Part shown: piece after piece, positions 8,003-18,288 of the stretch
Position numbering within the stretch: the first letter of the stretch is position 1
Layout: each line of letters opens with the position of its first letter
NCBI RefSeq assembly: GCF_030539355.1
Contig: NZ_JAUNSF010000017.1
Span: 1 to 37,954, forward strand
Length of the DNA: 37,954 nt
Direction: 5' to 3'
Origin: Sutterella sp.
GTDB lineage: Bacteria; Pseudomonadota; Gammaproteobacteria; Burkholderiales; Burkholderiaceae_F
Translations under genes and position numbers: made by a program
Notes under the pieces: model-generated
Databases searched by the model: none
What the model was told of the DNA's origin: nothing
The model's input: the letters and a program-made list of their open reading frames with translations, nothing else

Positions 8003-9415
8003 ATGACGTCCGCTGCTGATGTGCTGCAGATGATTAAGGACAACGACTGCAAGTACGTGGATCTCCGCGTCACGGATCTGCTCGGCAAGGAAATGCACCT
8101 GACCATTCCGGCCGACAAGATCGAAGAGGATGTCTTCGAACTCGGTCAGCCCTTTGACGGCTCGTCCTTCATTGGTTGGCGCGGCATTGAATCCTCCGAC
8201 ATGCTGCTCCTTCCGGACCCCGACACCGCCCGCATGGACCCGTTCCGCGAGGCCAACACGCTCGTCCTCAACTGCGACGTGCTTGAGCCGACGACCGGCA
8301 AGGGCTATGAGCGCGACCCGCGCTCGCTCGCCCGCCGCGCCGAGGCCTATCTGAAGTCCACCGGCATCGGTGACACGGCCTACTTCGGTCCGGAACCCGA
8401 ATTCTTCGTGTTCGACTCCGTCAAGTGGGATCACCGCTCCGGCTCGAGTTTCTTCCAGGTCGGTTCCGAGGAGGCCCCGTGGTCGTCCGGTCTCGACTTC
8501 GAGGGCGGCAACCTCGGCCACCGCTGCCGCGCCAAGGGCGGCTACTTCCCGGTTCCGCCGGTTGACAGCCTTGCCGACCTGCGCTCCGAGATGACCACGC
8601 TGCTCGCCCAGCAGGGTGTGCCGGTCGAGATCCACCACCATGAGGTGGGCGGCCCCGGCCAGTGCGAAATCGGCACCCGCTTCGGCACCCTCGTGCAGCG
8701 CGCCGACTGGACGCAGATCCTGAAGTACACGGTGTGGAACGTCGCGGCCGCTTACGGCAAGACCGCCACCTTCATGCCGAAGCCCATCGAAGGCGACAAC
8801 GGCTCGGGCATGCACGTCCACCAGTCGATTTGGAAGGACGGCCAGAACCTCTTCGCGGGCAACGGCTACGCCGGCCTCTCCGAGATGGCTCTCTACTATA
8901 TCGGCGGTGTGATCAAGCACGCCCGTGCCCTGAACGCCATCACCAACCCGGGCATTAACTCCTACAAGCGTTTGGTCCCCGGCTTTGAGGCTCCGGTCAA
9001 GCTCGCCTACTCTTCGCGCAACCGCTCGGCTTCGATCCGCATTCCGTTCGTTAACAGCCCGAAGGCCCGCCGCATTGAGGTTCGCTTCCCCGATCCTCTG
9101 TGCAACTCCTACCTCGGCTTTTCCGCTCTGCTGATGGCCGGCCTTGACGGCATCCAGAACAAGATCCACCCGGGCGAAGCTGCTGACAAGAACCTCTACG
9201 ATCTGCCGCCGGAAGAGAACGCCAAGATCCCGACCGTCGCGCCGAACCTTGAGGTCGCTCTTGACAGCCTCGATCGTGACCGCGAGTTCCTCACGCGCGG
9301 CGGCGTCTTCACCGACGACCTGATCGACGCCTACATCGCCGAGAAGCGCAAGGATGTTCTGAAGGCTGAGATGGCTGTCACGGCCCTCGACTTCGACCTC
9401 TACTACTCGCACTGA
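8003..9415 (+). CDS. glnA: Glutamine synthetase, type I
   Basis: GlnA makes glutamine from glutamate, ammonia and ATP and is the main entry of nitrogen. The 470-residue product has the N-terminal beta-grasp ([17 protein letters not shown]), [10 protein letters not shown], the ATP and glutamate-binding segments [10 protein letters not shown] and [10 protein letters not shown], and Tyr399 in NLYDLPPEE, the usual adenylylation site. Length matches E. coli GlnA (469). I chose ATG 8003 because AGGAGAAGAGGT precedes it; an in-frame longer start at 7937 would include the leader hairpin and add non-family residues. glnL and glnG follow. The sigma-54 promoter and NtrC sites upstream indicate nitrogen control. 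Confidence 0.98.
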   Translation: MTSAADVLQMIKDNDCKYVDLRVTDLLGKEMHLTIPADKIEEDVFELGQPFDGSSFIGWRGIESSDMLLLPDPDTARMDPFREANTLVLNCDVLEPTTGKGYERDPRSLARRAEAYLKSTGIGDTAYFGPEPEFFVFDSVKWDHRSGSSFFQVGSEEAPWSSGLDFEGGNLGHRCRAKGGYFPVPPVDSLADLRSEMTTLLAQQGVPVEIHHHEVGGPGQCEIGTRFGTLVQRADWTQILKYTVWNVAAAYGKTATFMPKPIEGDNGSGMHVHQSIWKDGQNLFAGNGYAGLSEMALYYIGGVIKHARALNAITNPGINSYKRLVPGFEAPVKLAYSSRNRSASIRIPFVNSPKARRIEVRFPDPLCNSYLGFSALLMAGLDGIQNKIHPGEAADKNLYDLPPEENAKIPTVAPNLEVALDSLDRDREFLTRGGVFTDDLIDAYIAEKRKDVLKAEMAVTALDFDLYYSH

Positions 9416-9442
9416 TCGGCGCATCCGATACGTCGCATCCTT

Positions 9443-9464
9443 TCCGTCCGTTCCGGCGGACGGA
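9443..9464 (+). terminator. Stem-loop between glnA and glnL
   Basis: TCCGTCCG/CGGACGGA with a six-base loop lies 27 bases after the glnA stop and is not followed by a T tract. It is likely a partial terminator or RNA-stabilising 3' hairpin that lowers glnLG expression relative to glnA, as known for the glnALG operon of enterics. Confidence 0.5.
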
Positions 9465-9593
9465 GGGAATTCTCCGGGGACGGTGCGCGCATCGTCCCCG
9501 AATTGTTTCCAGAGCTTCGGTCTTCCGGCCGATCCACGGCAGGGAGAAAGCTCCGGAAAGGTTCAACTTCTTACAACTGGGCATCTCGCAGAC

Positions 9594-10787
9594 ATGACGG
9601 CTTCGCCTCTCGGCGGCAGGAAACTCTCCGCCGAACCCGCTCAGCGGGTGCTTGCTTTCGATCTCCTCTCCACTGCGATCATGTGCATTGACCGGCACGG
9701 GGTCATCCTGGCGGTCAATGCCGCGGCGGAGACGCTGCTCGGCAGGACGAGCCGCGTGCTCGCCGGTGTGCCGGCGGCGGAGTTCATTGACGAGGCCGCA
9801 GGCTGGTTTGGCAGGCGTTCCGGCGTGATTCATGCCGGTGCGGACGCGGAGAACGCCGAACTCGCTTCTACGTCCGTCACATTCACGGTCATCACGAATC
9901 TCCACCGCGGGCTCCAGGAGCCCGTGCGGGTGCGTGCAGTGCTCACGGACATCTCCGAGGATCCGTCGGCAATTCAGGGGCTCCCTCAGGGGACGGCCTA
10001 CCTGCTCGAGGCGGTCGAACTCGAGGACGCCCTTCAGGCCGAGCGCAATGCGATGGAAACGCATATGCGCACGGCGAACAGCGAGCTCCTCAGGAATCTA
10101 GCTCATGAGATCAAGAATCCCTTGGGCGGCATCCGCGGCGCGGCGCAGCTCCTCGAGAGCGAACTCGTGCGCGAGGAGGACAAGGAGTGCACGAGCGTGA
10201 TCCTTGAGGAGGCGGCTCGCCTCCAGGCGCTCGTTGACCGTCTTCTCGCTCCCTACCGTGCAGCCAAGACCCGCGAGCCGATCAATGTGCACGAGGTGCT
10301 CGAGCACGTCCGCAGCCTGATCAGCCTCGAGTTCAGCTCCGGTCTCACCATCCGCCGCGACTACGACATTTCCGCGCCTCCCGTGATGGGAGACCGCGGG
10401 CGTTTCACCCAGATCTTCCTCAATCTCGCCCGCAATGCGGCGGAGGCCATGACCGAGGCGAGGGCCCGTGGCAAGGCGCTTCTCATCCTGCGCACACGCA
10501 TTGCGCGCGACGTGATGATCGGCAGTTCCCGCGTGCGTCTCGCGCTCCGCGTCGAGGTGATCGACAACGGCCCAGGCATCCCGGCGGACATCCGCGAGCA
10601 GGTTTTCTTCCCGCTCGTCACAGGACGCGCGGAAGGCTCCGGACTAGGACTCTCCATCGTGAAGACCTTCGTGGAAGAGGCGGGGGGAAGCATCACGGCG
10701 GAGAGCCGCCCCGGACGGACGGATTTCATTCTTCTGCTGCCTCTGGAGCGCAACGGCTCCGGCAAGCGCAGCGATAAAGCGGCCTGA
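9594..10787 (+). CDS. glnL: Nitrogen regulation sensor kinase NtrB (GlnL)
   Basis: NtrB phosphorylates or dephosphorylates NtrC according to nitrogen status, under PII control, in the cytoplasm. The 397-residue protein has an N-terminal PAS domain (LAFDLLSTAIMCIDRHGVIL onward), a dimerisation/phosphorylation block LAHEIKNPLGGIRGAAQLLE with His171, and a C-terminal ATPase with DNGPGIP and GSGLGLSIVK. No membrane segment is seen. The start is uncertain: ATG 9594 begins just before the PAS domain but lacks a good ribosome binding site; a GTG at 9483 with GGGGA upstream would add 37 non-family residues. It lies between glnA and glnG. Confidence 0.92.
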   Translation: MTASPLGGRKLSAEPAQRVLAFDLLSTAIMCIDRHGVILAVNAAAETLLGRTSRVLAGVPAAEFIDEAAGWFGRRSGVIHAGADAENAELASTSVTFTVITNLHRGLQEPVRVRAVLTDISEDPSAIQGLPQGTAYLLEAVELEDALQAERNAMETHMRTANSELLRNLAHEIKNPLGGIRGAAQLLESELVREEDKECTSVILEEAARLQALVDRLLAPYRAAKTREPINVHEVLEHVRSLISLEFSSGLTIRRDYDISAPPVMGDRGRFTQIFLNLARNAAEAMTEARARGKALLILRTRIARDVMIGSSRVRLALRVEVIDNGPGIPADIREQVFFPLVTGRAEGSGLGLSIVKTFVEEAGGSITAESRPGRTDFILLLPLERNGSGKRSDKAA

Positions 10788-10858
10788 GTCCAGCTCAAGC
10801 CCCTCGGAAAAACAGAAAAGAACAATAACGGCCAAGACCACTTTTGAAGGACCTAGCC

Positions 10859-12501
<1,643 letters not shown>

Positions 12502-12505
<4 letters not shown>

Positions 12506-13143
12506 GAGTCAATGTCCCGGGCACCGCTGACACGCCCGGGAACCTGAAGGGCGGCGTGCTGATCGTGCTGCCGCCCGCATTCGGTCCGATAGTCAACGAA
12601 GATGATCTGCCTCCTGAACCAAAGGCCCGGGAGGCTTTTCTCGCTCGTATGACGCGAAAGCGGGGACTCATCACAGCAGCGCGAATTGACAGAGGACCGG
12701 AGATCCAACAGGCATTGCGATGGCTTGCCGCGGCGGGATTTCCTGTTGCGGAGCAGGCAGAACGTTTTTCGATTCTGAACTGGCCGACAGTCTGGGACGG
12801 CCGGCCGAGGGATGCACATGTCATCCGCGAAGCGGTTACAGAAGGGAAGCGACTGGTGGACGTGATAGAGAAGCGTCGGCCGATTCTGGTGGTGTTTCTT
12901 TCCTCACAGCTGCTGGAGGCGGCAAACGATCCGGCCCTGATCGAGCGGCTTGCTTCGTCGATCGGGCTGCCGCTGCAGCCGGCATGCAGGCTTTCGGACA
13001 TGCGCCTGCGGATTCTGGGTCAGCGTTGGAAGCGAGCCCTGATGGTGGGGCTCCCAATGCCCAGGCGGACGATGAGCATGGCACAGTCTGAGGAGATCAG
13101 CTCGTCTCTGCGAAAGTTCTTTGCGAGGGAAGGACTCCTCTGA
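12502..13143 (+). CDS. Uncharacterised protein coupled to ntrC
   Basis: I do not recognise this 213-residue protein with confidence. It begins at GTG 12502, overlapping the ntrC stop (GTGA), with GGAGG seven bases upstream, so it is very likely a real gene translated with ntrC. It is soluble, with no signal peptide or membrane segment. Visible features are an N-terminal hydrophobic strand GVLIVLPPAFGP, a middle segment RRPILVVFLSSQLLEAA, and a C-terminal RALMVGLPMPRRTMSMAQ. The order of a leading strand, a central hydrophobic strand and a late proline-rich motif faintly recalls uracil-DNA-glycosylase-like folds, but the catalytic residues of that family are not evident. Function should be treated as unknown; the operon position hints at a nitrogen-linked expression pattern. 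Confidence 0.8.
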
Positions 13144-13228
13144 GATGAGGCGATAATGTGCGGACTTCCAGAATGCAGCGCGCTGAAGGTGCAACTGCGT
13201 TCTTCACCTCGTAACGCATCTCCATCGA

Positions 13229-14275
13229 ATGACCGCAGAACTTTCTCCTGTCCCCGGGACGCTGACGAAGCTCTCGGATCTGCATGATTTGCTCGCTGCA
13301 TATGGTGCCAAGCCTGTGCACGCCCGAAAAATCCATTCCGCCTGGCTCGGCGCTTCGGAATGGCCGACCGAGGCGAATGCCGGAAGACGTGTACGGCTGC
13401 CTGATGCCTTGGTGAAGGCGCTTCCGGATATAAGAGCCAAGCTAGATGCTGTGGCACAGATTCATTCCCGTTATCCCGGGAGTGATCCTGAAAGTGAGCG
13501 TCTGTTGGTCACACTTGCGGACGAGCAGATGATTGAATCGGTGTTGCTGCCCAGGAAAGGGGTTTGCGTATCAACTCAGATAGGGTGCGCCGTTGGCTGC
13601 GTGTTCTGCATGACGGGACGGAGCGGGCTGATAAGGCAGCTGACCGATCTGGAGATCGTTGCACAGGTTGCAATGGCAAGGAAGCTTAGACAAGAAACGA
13701 AAAAGGTCGTGTTCATGGGCATGGGGGAGCCTTCCCACAATCTTGCGAATGTCATGCGTGCGGTGGAATACCTCGCAGATTACGGACGGTTCGGACACAA
13801 GGAACTGGTGATTTCCACGGTTGGAGATGAACGTCTGTTTGCGGCGCTTCATGCATCTAAAGTAAGACCTGCGCTTGCAATCTCACTGCATACCGTGGAC
13901 GATGCAAAACGCAGGAAACTGCTTCCAAAAGGCTGTCGCATGTCTGTGGATGATCTGATTGATGCAGCCGATGAATGGGCGAAGACTAGTGGATATCCAC
14001 TTCAGGTTGAGTGGACGTTGATTGAAGGCAGAAACGATTCTGAACAGGAAATTTCCTTGCTCGCAGAGAAGCTTAAAGGTCGGTATGCGATGGTGAACTT
14101 TATTCCTGTGAACATGGTTAATGGTACAAACTGCAAACGTCCGGCACGTGAGCATGCTGTTAATTTGATACGTTTCCTCCGAAGCAAAGGGATCATCGCA
14201 ACGCTTCGCGTTTCAGCTGCTCAGGATGTAGATGGCGGATGTGGTCAACTGCGGGCACGAATATTAAAAGTCTAA
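13229..14275 (+). CDS. RlmN/Cfr-family radical SAM RNA methyltransferase
   Basis: Members of this family methylate C2 (RlmN) or C8 (Cfr) of adenosine in 23S rRNA, and RlmN also acts on some tRNAs, through a methyl-cysteine intermediate. The 348-residue protein has the cluster motif C120-x3-C124-x2-C127 in IGCAVGCVFCMTG, a cysteine seven residues earlier (C113), FMGMGEPSHN, and the C-terminal cysteine C338 in DGGCGQL, matching the catalytic cysteine pair of RlmN. Several stretches (GRSGLIRQLT, MGMGEPSHN) depart from canonical RlmN, so it may be a paralogue alongside a housekeeping rlmN elsewhere. The second half of the gene is less GC-rich than its neighbours. The ribosome binding site is weak. 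It is convergent with the next gene, with only four bases between stops. Confidence 0.88.
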   Translation: MTAELSPVPGTLTKLSDLHDLLAAYGAKPVHARKIHSAWLGASEWPTEANAGRRVRLPDALVKALPDIRAKLDAVAQIHSRYPGSDPESERLLVTLADEQMIESVLLPRKGVCVSTQIGCAVGCVFCMTGRSGLIRQLTDLEIVAQVAMARKLRQETKKVVFMGMGEPSHNLANVMRAVEYLADYGRFGHKELVISTVGDERLFAALHASKVRPALAISLHTVDDAKRRKLLPKGCRMSVDDLIDAADEWAKTSGYPLQVEWTLIEGRNDSEQEISLLAEKLKGRYAMVNFIPVNMVNGTNCKRPAREHAVNLIRFLRSKGIIATLRVSAAQDVDGGCGQLRARILKV

Positions 14276-14279
14276 GTTT

Positions 14280-15899
14280 TTATAAAATACGTATCGCATT
14301 AACGAAAATGACATCTACGCGTCGATAAAGATTGAGTAGTTCGACGTGAAGTGCACTTGTCTCAATAGCTCCGGACTGTCCTGAACTTACTCTATTCATA
14401 TGCCTAACGACTAAGTCAAAGGCTTCGCGGCCCCTAGTTTCATCATCATTAATAAGCTGATTTTTTATGGTTTCTTTGTTTTGATTGGATGTATTGTCTT
14501 TCAATAAAGTATCAAGTTTTTCTATAATTTCATGAACTTCATCATGGGCGCGTTCTAATTCTTTCTCTCCTGAGGGTGAGAAAAAGCGGCTGTCACGCCA
14601 CTTACGCTTTCGGATTGACTTGAACATGAATCGCGTCACCTTGGCTGAGAAGGCCAGAGCGTCGTTCACTGCGGATAGCTTGTTCCATTCCGAAGACTCT
14701 TCATTCGACAGACCGAGCCGAACGACAGCTGCCAGATAAGTCTGTACAGCCCTGCACCGTCGGTCAAGAAGCTTCATGCGGTTTTCGATCAGAATCATCT
14801 CGCCTGCCGGCGGATTCATGGAAAGCAGAGTACGAAGCGTCTCCCAGTGGTGCTCAAAGATTTCTATTGTCTTGAGGATTTCCTCGCGGGCAAGCTTGAG
14901 CGAAGTCTTTGCTGAAAGAAGGTTCTCTTCGGTGAGAATCTGAACTTCCCCCTCGTCCTTTCTTTCCTTGGCCGGCAGCTTCCGATCTATGAATCGTGCA
15001 GCCGGGCCGACGAAGAAGAGTCCGATTACGCCGACGATCGCGTTGTAGAGAAGGTGAAAGAGAATCACGGCGTCCGAGCCGTTGCCGAAGTCAATGAAGA
15101 AACGGCTCAGGGGCGGGATGGCAAGGAGTGCACATACTCCAAGGACGAAACCGACTGAACGGAAGAGGCAGTTTCCCAGCGGGGCTTTCCTTGCCATGCG
15201 GGAACTGCCGGTTGTGGTGATGACTGCAAGCAGTGCGCTGCCCAGGTTGGCGCCCAGTACAACCCAGAGTGCGGCCCCGGTCGGTAAAACCCCCGCCGCA
15301 CAGAACGCCGCTGCGGAGGCAACCACGGCGAGACTGGAGAAGAAGCATAGTGCCGCCAGGATTCCGAGACCGGCCGAAAGCGCCGGATTTGAAGCAAACA
15401 ATGTGAAGAGATCCCGGACTGCCTCGCCTTCCTTCATGGAAGCCGAGGCCGACATGATCATCTGGAGCGCCAGAAGGATGAAGGCGATGCCGAGAAGCGT
15501 TCTGCCGAACTGGCCGGAACGTTCCGCAGTCTTGCGTACAAAGAGCACGGTGCCGATCACGAGCAATACCGGGATCGCCTGCGATAGGTCGAGCGTGAGG
15601 ACGCGCACCATGAAGGCGCTGCCCACGTCAGCACCAAGAACCGCAGCCAGAGCGATGGCGGTGGTTACGAGGCCGCCCGACTGGAGTCCGGCGATCAGAA
15701 GCGCCGAGGCGGTCGAACTCTGAAGAAGCGCAGAAAGCCCGAAGCCGGCGAAGAATCCGAGCACGCGGTTGCTGAGCTTCGCGGCGAGCCAGCTTCGCAG
15801 CGATTCTCCGAATGTGCGCAGAATTCCGGTCTTCACCATGTAGGCTCCCCAGACGAGGAGCGCCACGGCGCCGGCAAGGTTGATGAACACTGAGACCAT
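14280..15899 (-). CDS. Na+/phosphate cotransporter family protein with PhoU-like tail
   Basis: The protein (539 residues) belongs to the Na/Pi cotransporter (NptA/YjbB) family, which moves phosphate with sodium, often outward in bacteria. The N-terminal 310 or so residues are hydrophobic, with two inverted-repeat cores; LLQSSTASALLIAG carries the family QSS motif, and the second repeat is degenerate (TTTGSSRMA). Residues from about 320 to the end are soluble and helical, like the PhoU-related domain of YjbB-type proteins. No clear ribosome binding site precedes the ATG at 15899. The 3' third is noticeably AT-richer than the rest. Its stop nearly meets that of the RlmN-like gene and no terminator lies between them. 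Confidence 0.88.
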   Translation of the reverse strand: MVSVFINLAGAVALLVWGAYMVKTGILRTFGESLRSWLAAKLSNRVLGFFAGFGLSALLQSSTASALLIAGLQSGGLVTTAIALAAVLGADVGSAFMVRVLTLDLSQAIPVLLVIGTVLFVRKTAERSGQFGRTLLGIAFILLALQMIMSASASMKEGEAVRDLFTLFASNPALSAGLGILAALCFFSSLAVVASAAAFCAAGVLPTGAALWVVLGANLGSALLAVITTTGSSRMARKAPLGNCLFRSVGFVLGVCALLAIPPLSRFFIDFGNGSDAVILFHLLYNAIVGVIGLFFVGPAARFIDRKLPAKERKDEGEVQILTEENLLSAKTSLKLAREEILKTIEIFEHHWETLRTLLSMNPPAGEMILIENRMKLLDRRCRAVQTYLAAVVRLGLSNEESSEWNKLSAVNDALAFSAKVTRFMFKSIRKRKWRDSRFFSPSGEKELERAHDEVHEIIEKLDTLLKDNTSNQNKETIKNQLINDDETRGREAFDLVVRHMNRVSSGQSGAIETSALHVELLNLYRRVDVIFVNAIRIL

Positions 15900-15985
15900 T
15901 ATCGGGGGAGGGGCCCGGAGGCTTCGTTAGAGATGCTTACCGAAAACATGATTTTCCCTGATTTTGACGCACTATGGTAGGGCGC

Positions 15986-16031
15986 ATGAAAAACAGAAGG
16001 ACTCGTAATGCGCATCAGGCACTACGAGTCC
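15986..16031 (-). terminator. Terminator after tctA
   Basis: On the minus strand GGACTCGTA/TACGAGTCC (16023-16031 with 15999-16007) forms a nine-pair stem followed by TTCTGTTTTTC. It lies about 35 bases past the tctA stop and ends the tct transcript. Confidence 0.85.
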
Positions 16032-16066
16032 CTGTTTACCACAGCGGGAGACACCGGAAGGCGATG

Positions 16067-17575
16067 TCAGTCCTCGACGAACGCCTTCTCGCGTCCGGAG
16101 CGGACAGACGGAAGAATCACGATGATGAGAAGGAGCGCGGAGATCGCCAGCAACGTTCCCGAGATCGGACCCGTCACGAATGTCGAGAGGTCACCGCGGG
16201 AGAGGAGCAGCGCACGGCGCATGTTCTCCTCAAGCATCGGGCCGAGGATGAAGCCCAGGATGAGTGGGGCACCTTCACAGCCGAACTTGTTCGCAAGCCA
16301 GCCGAAGATGCCGAAGCCGATTGTGATCCAGATGTCGAACGGGTTGTTGCTGATCGAGTAGACGCCGATCGCGCAGAAGACCAGGATCGCCGGGTAGAGG
16401 AGCCGGTACGGCACGCGAAGCAGTCGCACCCAGAGGCCGATCAGCGGGATGTTGAGCACGATGAGGAACACGTTACCGATCCACATGGAGACGATAAGCC
16501 CCCAGAAGAGCGAGGGGTTCGTGCTCATGACCTGCGGACCCGGTGCGATGTCGTGAAGCATCAGCGCACCGATCATGAGCGCCATGACTGCGTTCGACGG
16601 GATTCCGAGCGTGAGCATCGGGATGAAGCTTGTCTGAGCGCCCGCATTGTTGGCGGACTCGGGACCCGCCACACCGCGGATGTTGCCCGAGCCGAAAGGA
16701 GGATCGGCCTTCTCGCCCGCGATCTTCTTCTCCATCGTGTAGGAAGCGAAGGAGGAGAGAAGCGCGCCGCCGCCCGGCAGTATGCCCAGCAAGGAACCTA
16801 CAACCGTGCCGCGCGCGATGGGGCCCGCGCAGACCTTCATGTCCTCCTTGGTCGGGAGCACACGGCCGACGGCGGCGGGCATGGCTTCACGGGCACCGTT
16901 CTGCTCAAGGTTCTTGATGATCTCGGCGAAGCCATAGACCCCCATTGAGAGCGCGACGAAGTCGAAGCCGTCCATCAGCTCGTCGACGCCGAAGACATAG
17001 CGGAGGGCGCCCGAGTTGACGTCCATGCCGACGCAGCCGAGCAGGATGCCGATGAAGATCATGCCGATCGCCTTGAGGAGCGACCCGGAGGCCAGCACCA
17101 CGGCACCGACGAGGCCGAGCACCATGAGGCTGAAGTATTCGCGCGCGCCGAACTCGAAGGCAACGCTCGTTAGCGGCTCCGCAAAGGCGGCAATGAGCAC
17201 CGTGGCGAAGCACCCGGCGCAGAAGCTGCCGATGGCGGCGACGCCGAGCGCCGCGCCTGCACGGCCCATCTTGGCAAGTTTGTGACCGTCGAGGCAGGTC
17301 ACGACCGCTGCGGCCTCGCCCGGAATGTTCACGAGGATGGCCGTGGTCGAGCCGCCGTACTGGGCGCCGTAGTAGATGCCGGCGAGCATGATGAGAGCGG
17401 CCGACGGATCCAGGGCGTAGGTGATCGGGAGCAGCATCGCCACGGTCGCGACCGGTCCCATGCCGGGCAGGACGCCAACGAGTGTGCCGAGGGAGACGCC
17501 GACGAAGCAGTAAAGAAGGTTTGTCAGACTGACGGCGCTCTCGAGGCCGATCCAGAGATTGTTGAAGAGATCCAT
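16067..17575 (-). CDS. tctA: Tripartite tricarboxylate transporter, large membrane subunit TctA
   Basis: TctA is the large permease of the TTT family, which imports di- and tricarboxylates such as citrate across the inner membrane with a periplasmic receptor (TctC). The 502-residue protein is hydrophobic throughout, consistent with about 11-12 membrane spans, and has the family motifs GVLPGMGPVATVAMLLPITY near residue 35 and GILPGGGALLSSFASY in the middle, the two inverted repeats thought to form the substrate site. It starts 13 bases after the tctB stop. The substrate cannot be read from the sequence. Confidence 0.96.
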   Translation of the reverse strand: MDLFNNLWIGLESAVSLTNLLYCFVGVSLGTLVGVLPGMGPVATVAMLLPITYALDPSAALIMLAGIYYGAQYGGSTTAILVNIPGEAAAVVTCLDGHKLAKMGRAGAALGVAAIGSFCAGCFATVLIAAFAEPLTSVAFEFGAREYFSLMVLGLVGAVVLASGSLLKAIGMIFIGILLGCVGMDVNSGALRYVFGVDELMDGFDFVALSMGVYGFAEIIKNLEQNGAREAMPAAVGRVLPTKEDMKVCAGPIARGTVVGSLLGILPGGGALLSSFASYTMEKKIAGEKADPPFGSGNIRGVAGPESANNAGAQTSFIPMLTLGIPSNAVMALMIGALMLHDIAPGPQVMSTNPSLFWGLIVSMWIGNVFLIVLNIPLIGLWVRLLRVPYRLLYPAILVFCAIGVYSISNNPFDIWITIGFGIFGWLANKFGCEGAPLILGFILGPMLEENMRRALLLSRGDLSTFVTGPISGTLLAISALLLIIVILPSVRSGREKAFVED

Positions 17576-17588
17576 GGTTCGACTCGCT

Positions 17589-18050
17589 TCAGAGGAAGGT
17601 GGGCCAGAGCGGCACGATGAGGCCGAGGCCGCCGATGAAGAGCGCTGCGGAGAGCGTTGTCAGGATCACCGCGGAAATCAGGGCGTCGCGGAGTCGGAAA
17701 AGCGGATGCGCCATGGAGGAGATGATCACCATGAGGCCGATCGAGAGCACGAAGCCGAGCGTGAGGAGCGTGAGCGCATAGAAGGCGGCGCTTCCCAGAA
17801 TGAGGAGGGGCGCCAGGGGCTTTCCCCATTCGATGTGTCCTTCCGCGGCGGAGACGGGACTGGTCATCATGGCCTTCACGGCGATGACGAGTCCCGTGAG
17901 CATCAGTGCCACTGAGATGATGAAGGGAAAGTACCCCGGGCCCATGCGCGCAAGCGAGCCGAGTTCGTTCTCCCCGAGCGTCGTGGCGCCGAAGAGACCG
18001 ATCGCGATGTAGAAGAGCCCGGCGGCGAAGTCCTTCTGGTTCTTGATCAT
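17589..18050 (-). CDS. tctB: Tripartite tricarboxylate transporter, small membrane subunit TctB
   Basis: TctB is the small, four-helix membrane subunit of TTT transporters. The 153-residue protein starts MIKNQKDFAAGLFYIAIG, the family's characteristic opening, followed by three more hydrophobic segments, ending VPLWPTFL. Length is typical (about 145-160). It precedes tctA by 13 bases and follows tctC by 238 bases that include a terminator. The ribosome binding site is not obvious. Confidence 0.93.
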   Translation of the reverse strand: MIKNQKDFAAGLFYIAIGLFGATTLGENELGSLARMGPGYFPFIISVALMLTGLVIAVKAMMTSPVSAAEGHIEWGKPLAPLLILGSAAFYALTLLTLGFVLSIGLMVIISSMAHPLFRLRDALISAVILTTLSAALFIGGLGLIVPLWPTFL

Positions 18051-18169
18051 GATGTCTGGGTGAAGGTCAGGTTCCCGTCTGACGCGGAAATCCTGCGGTG
18101 AAAATTCTGCGAAAAGCGCGATTATCGCGCGTTCCGGCGATGGGTTGGTTTACGAGGCCTCTCCGGGAT

Positions 18170-18217
18170 CGGAAAAAGCAAAAAGCGGCCTGCCCGCGTG
18201 AGGGGCATAGACCGCTT
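18170..18217 (-). terminator. Terminator between tctC and tctB
   Basis: On the minus strand AAGCGG ... CCGCTT (18212-18217 with 18183-18188) closes a 23-base interior and is followed by TTTGCTTTTT. It would reduce tctBA transcripts relative to tctC, fitting a need for excess periplasmic receptor. Confidence 0.7.
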
Positions 18218-18237
18218 CTGAACTTTCATCCGTCGGT

Positions 18238-18260
18238 CAGAGCCCCAGTCGGGGACTCTG
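18238..18260 (-). other. Stem-loop just past the tctC stop, flanked by a direct repeat
   Basis: CAGAG-CCCC / GGGG-A-CTCTG forms a hairpin with one bulged base. ATCCGTCGG occurs immediately on both sides (18229-18237 and 18261-18269). It probably protects the 3' end of the tctC message. Confidence 0.45.
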
Positions 18261-18288
18261 ATCCGTCGGATTGCAATGAGCCCGTAGG

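Noticed and set aside
7775-9424. 549-codon open frame opposite glnA
   Set aside because: Mirror of glnA codon bias; no recognisable protein features.
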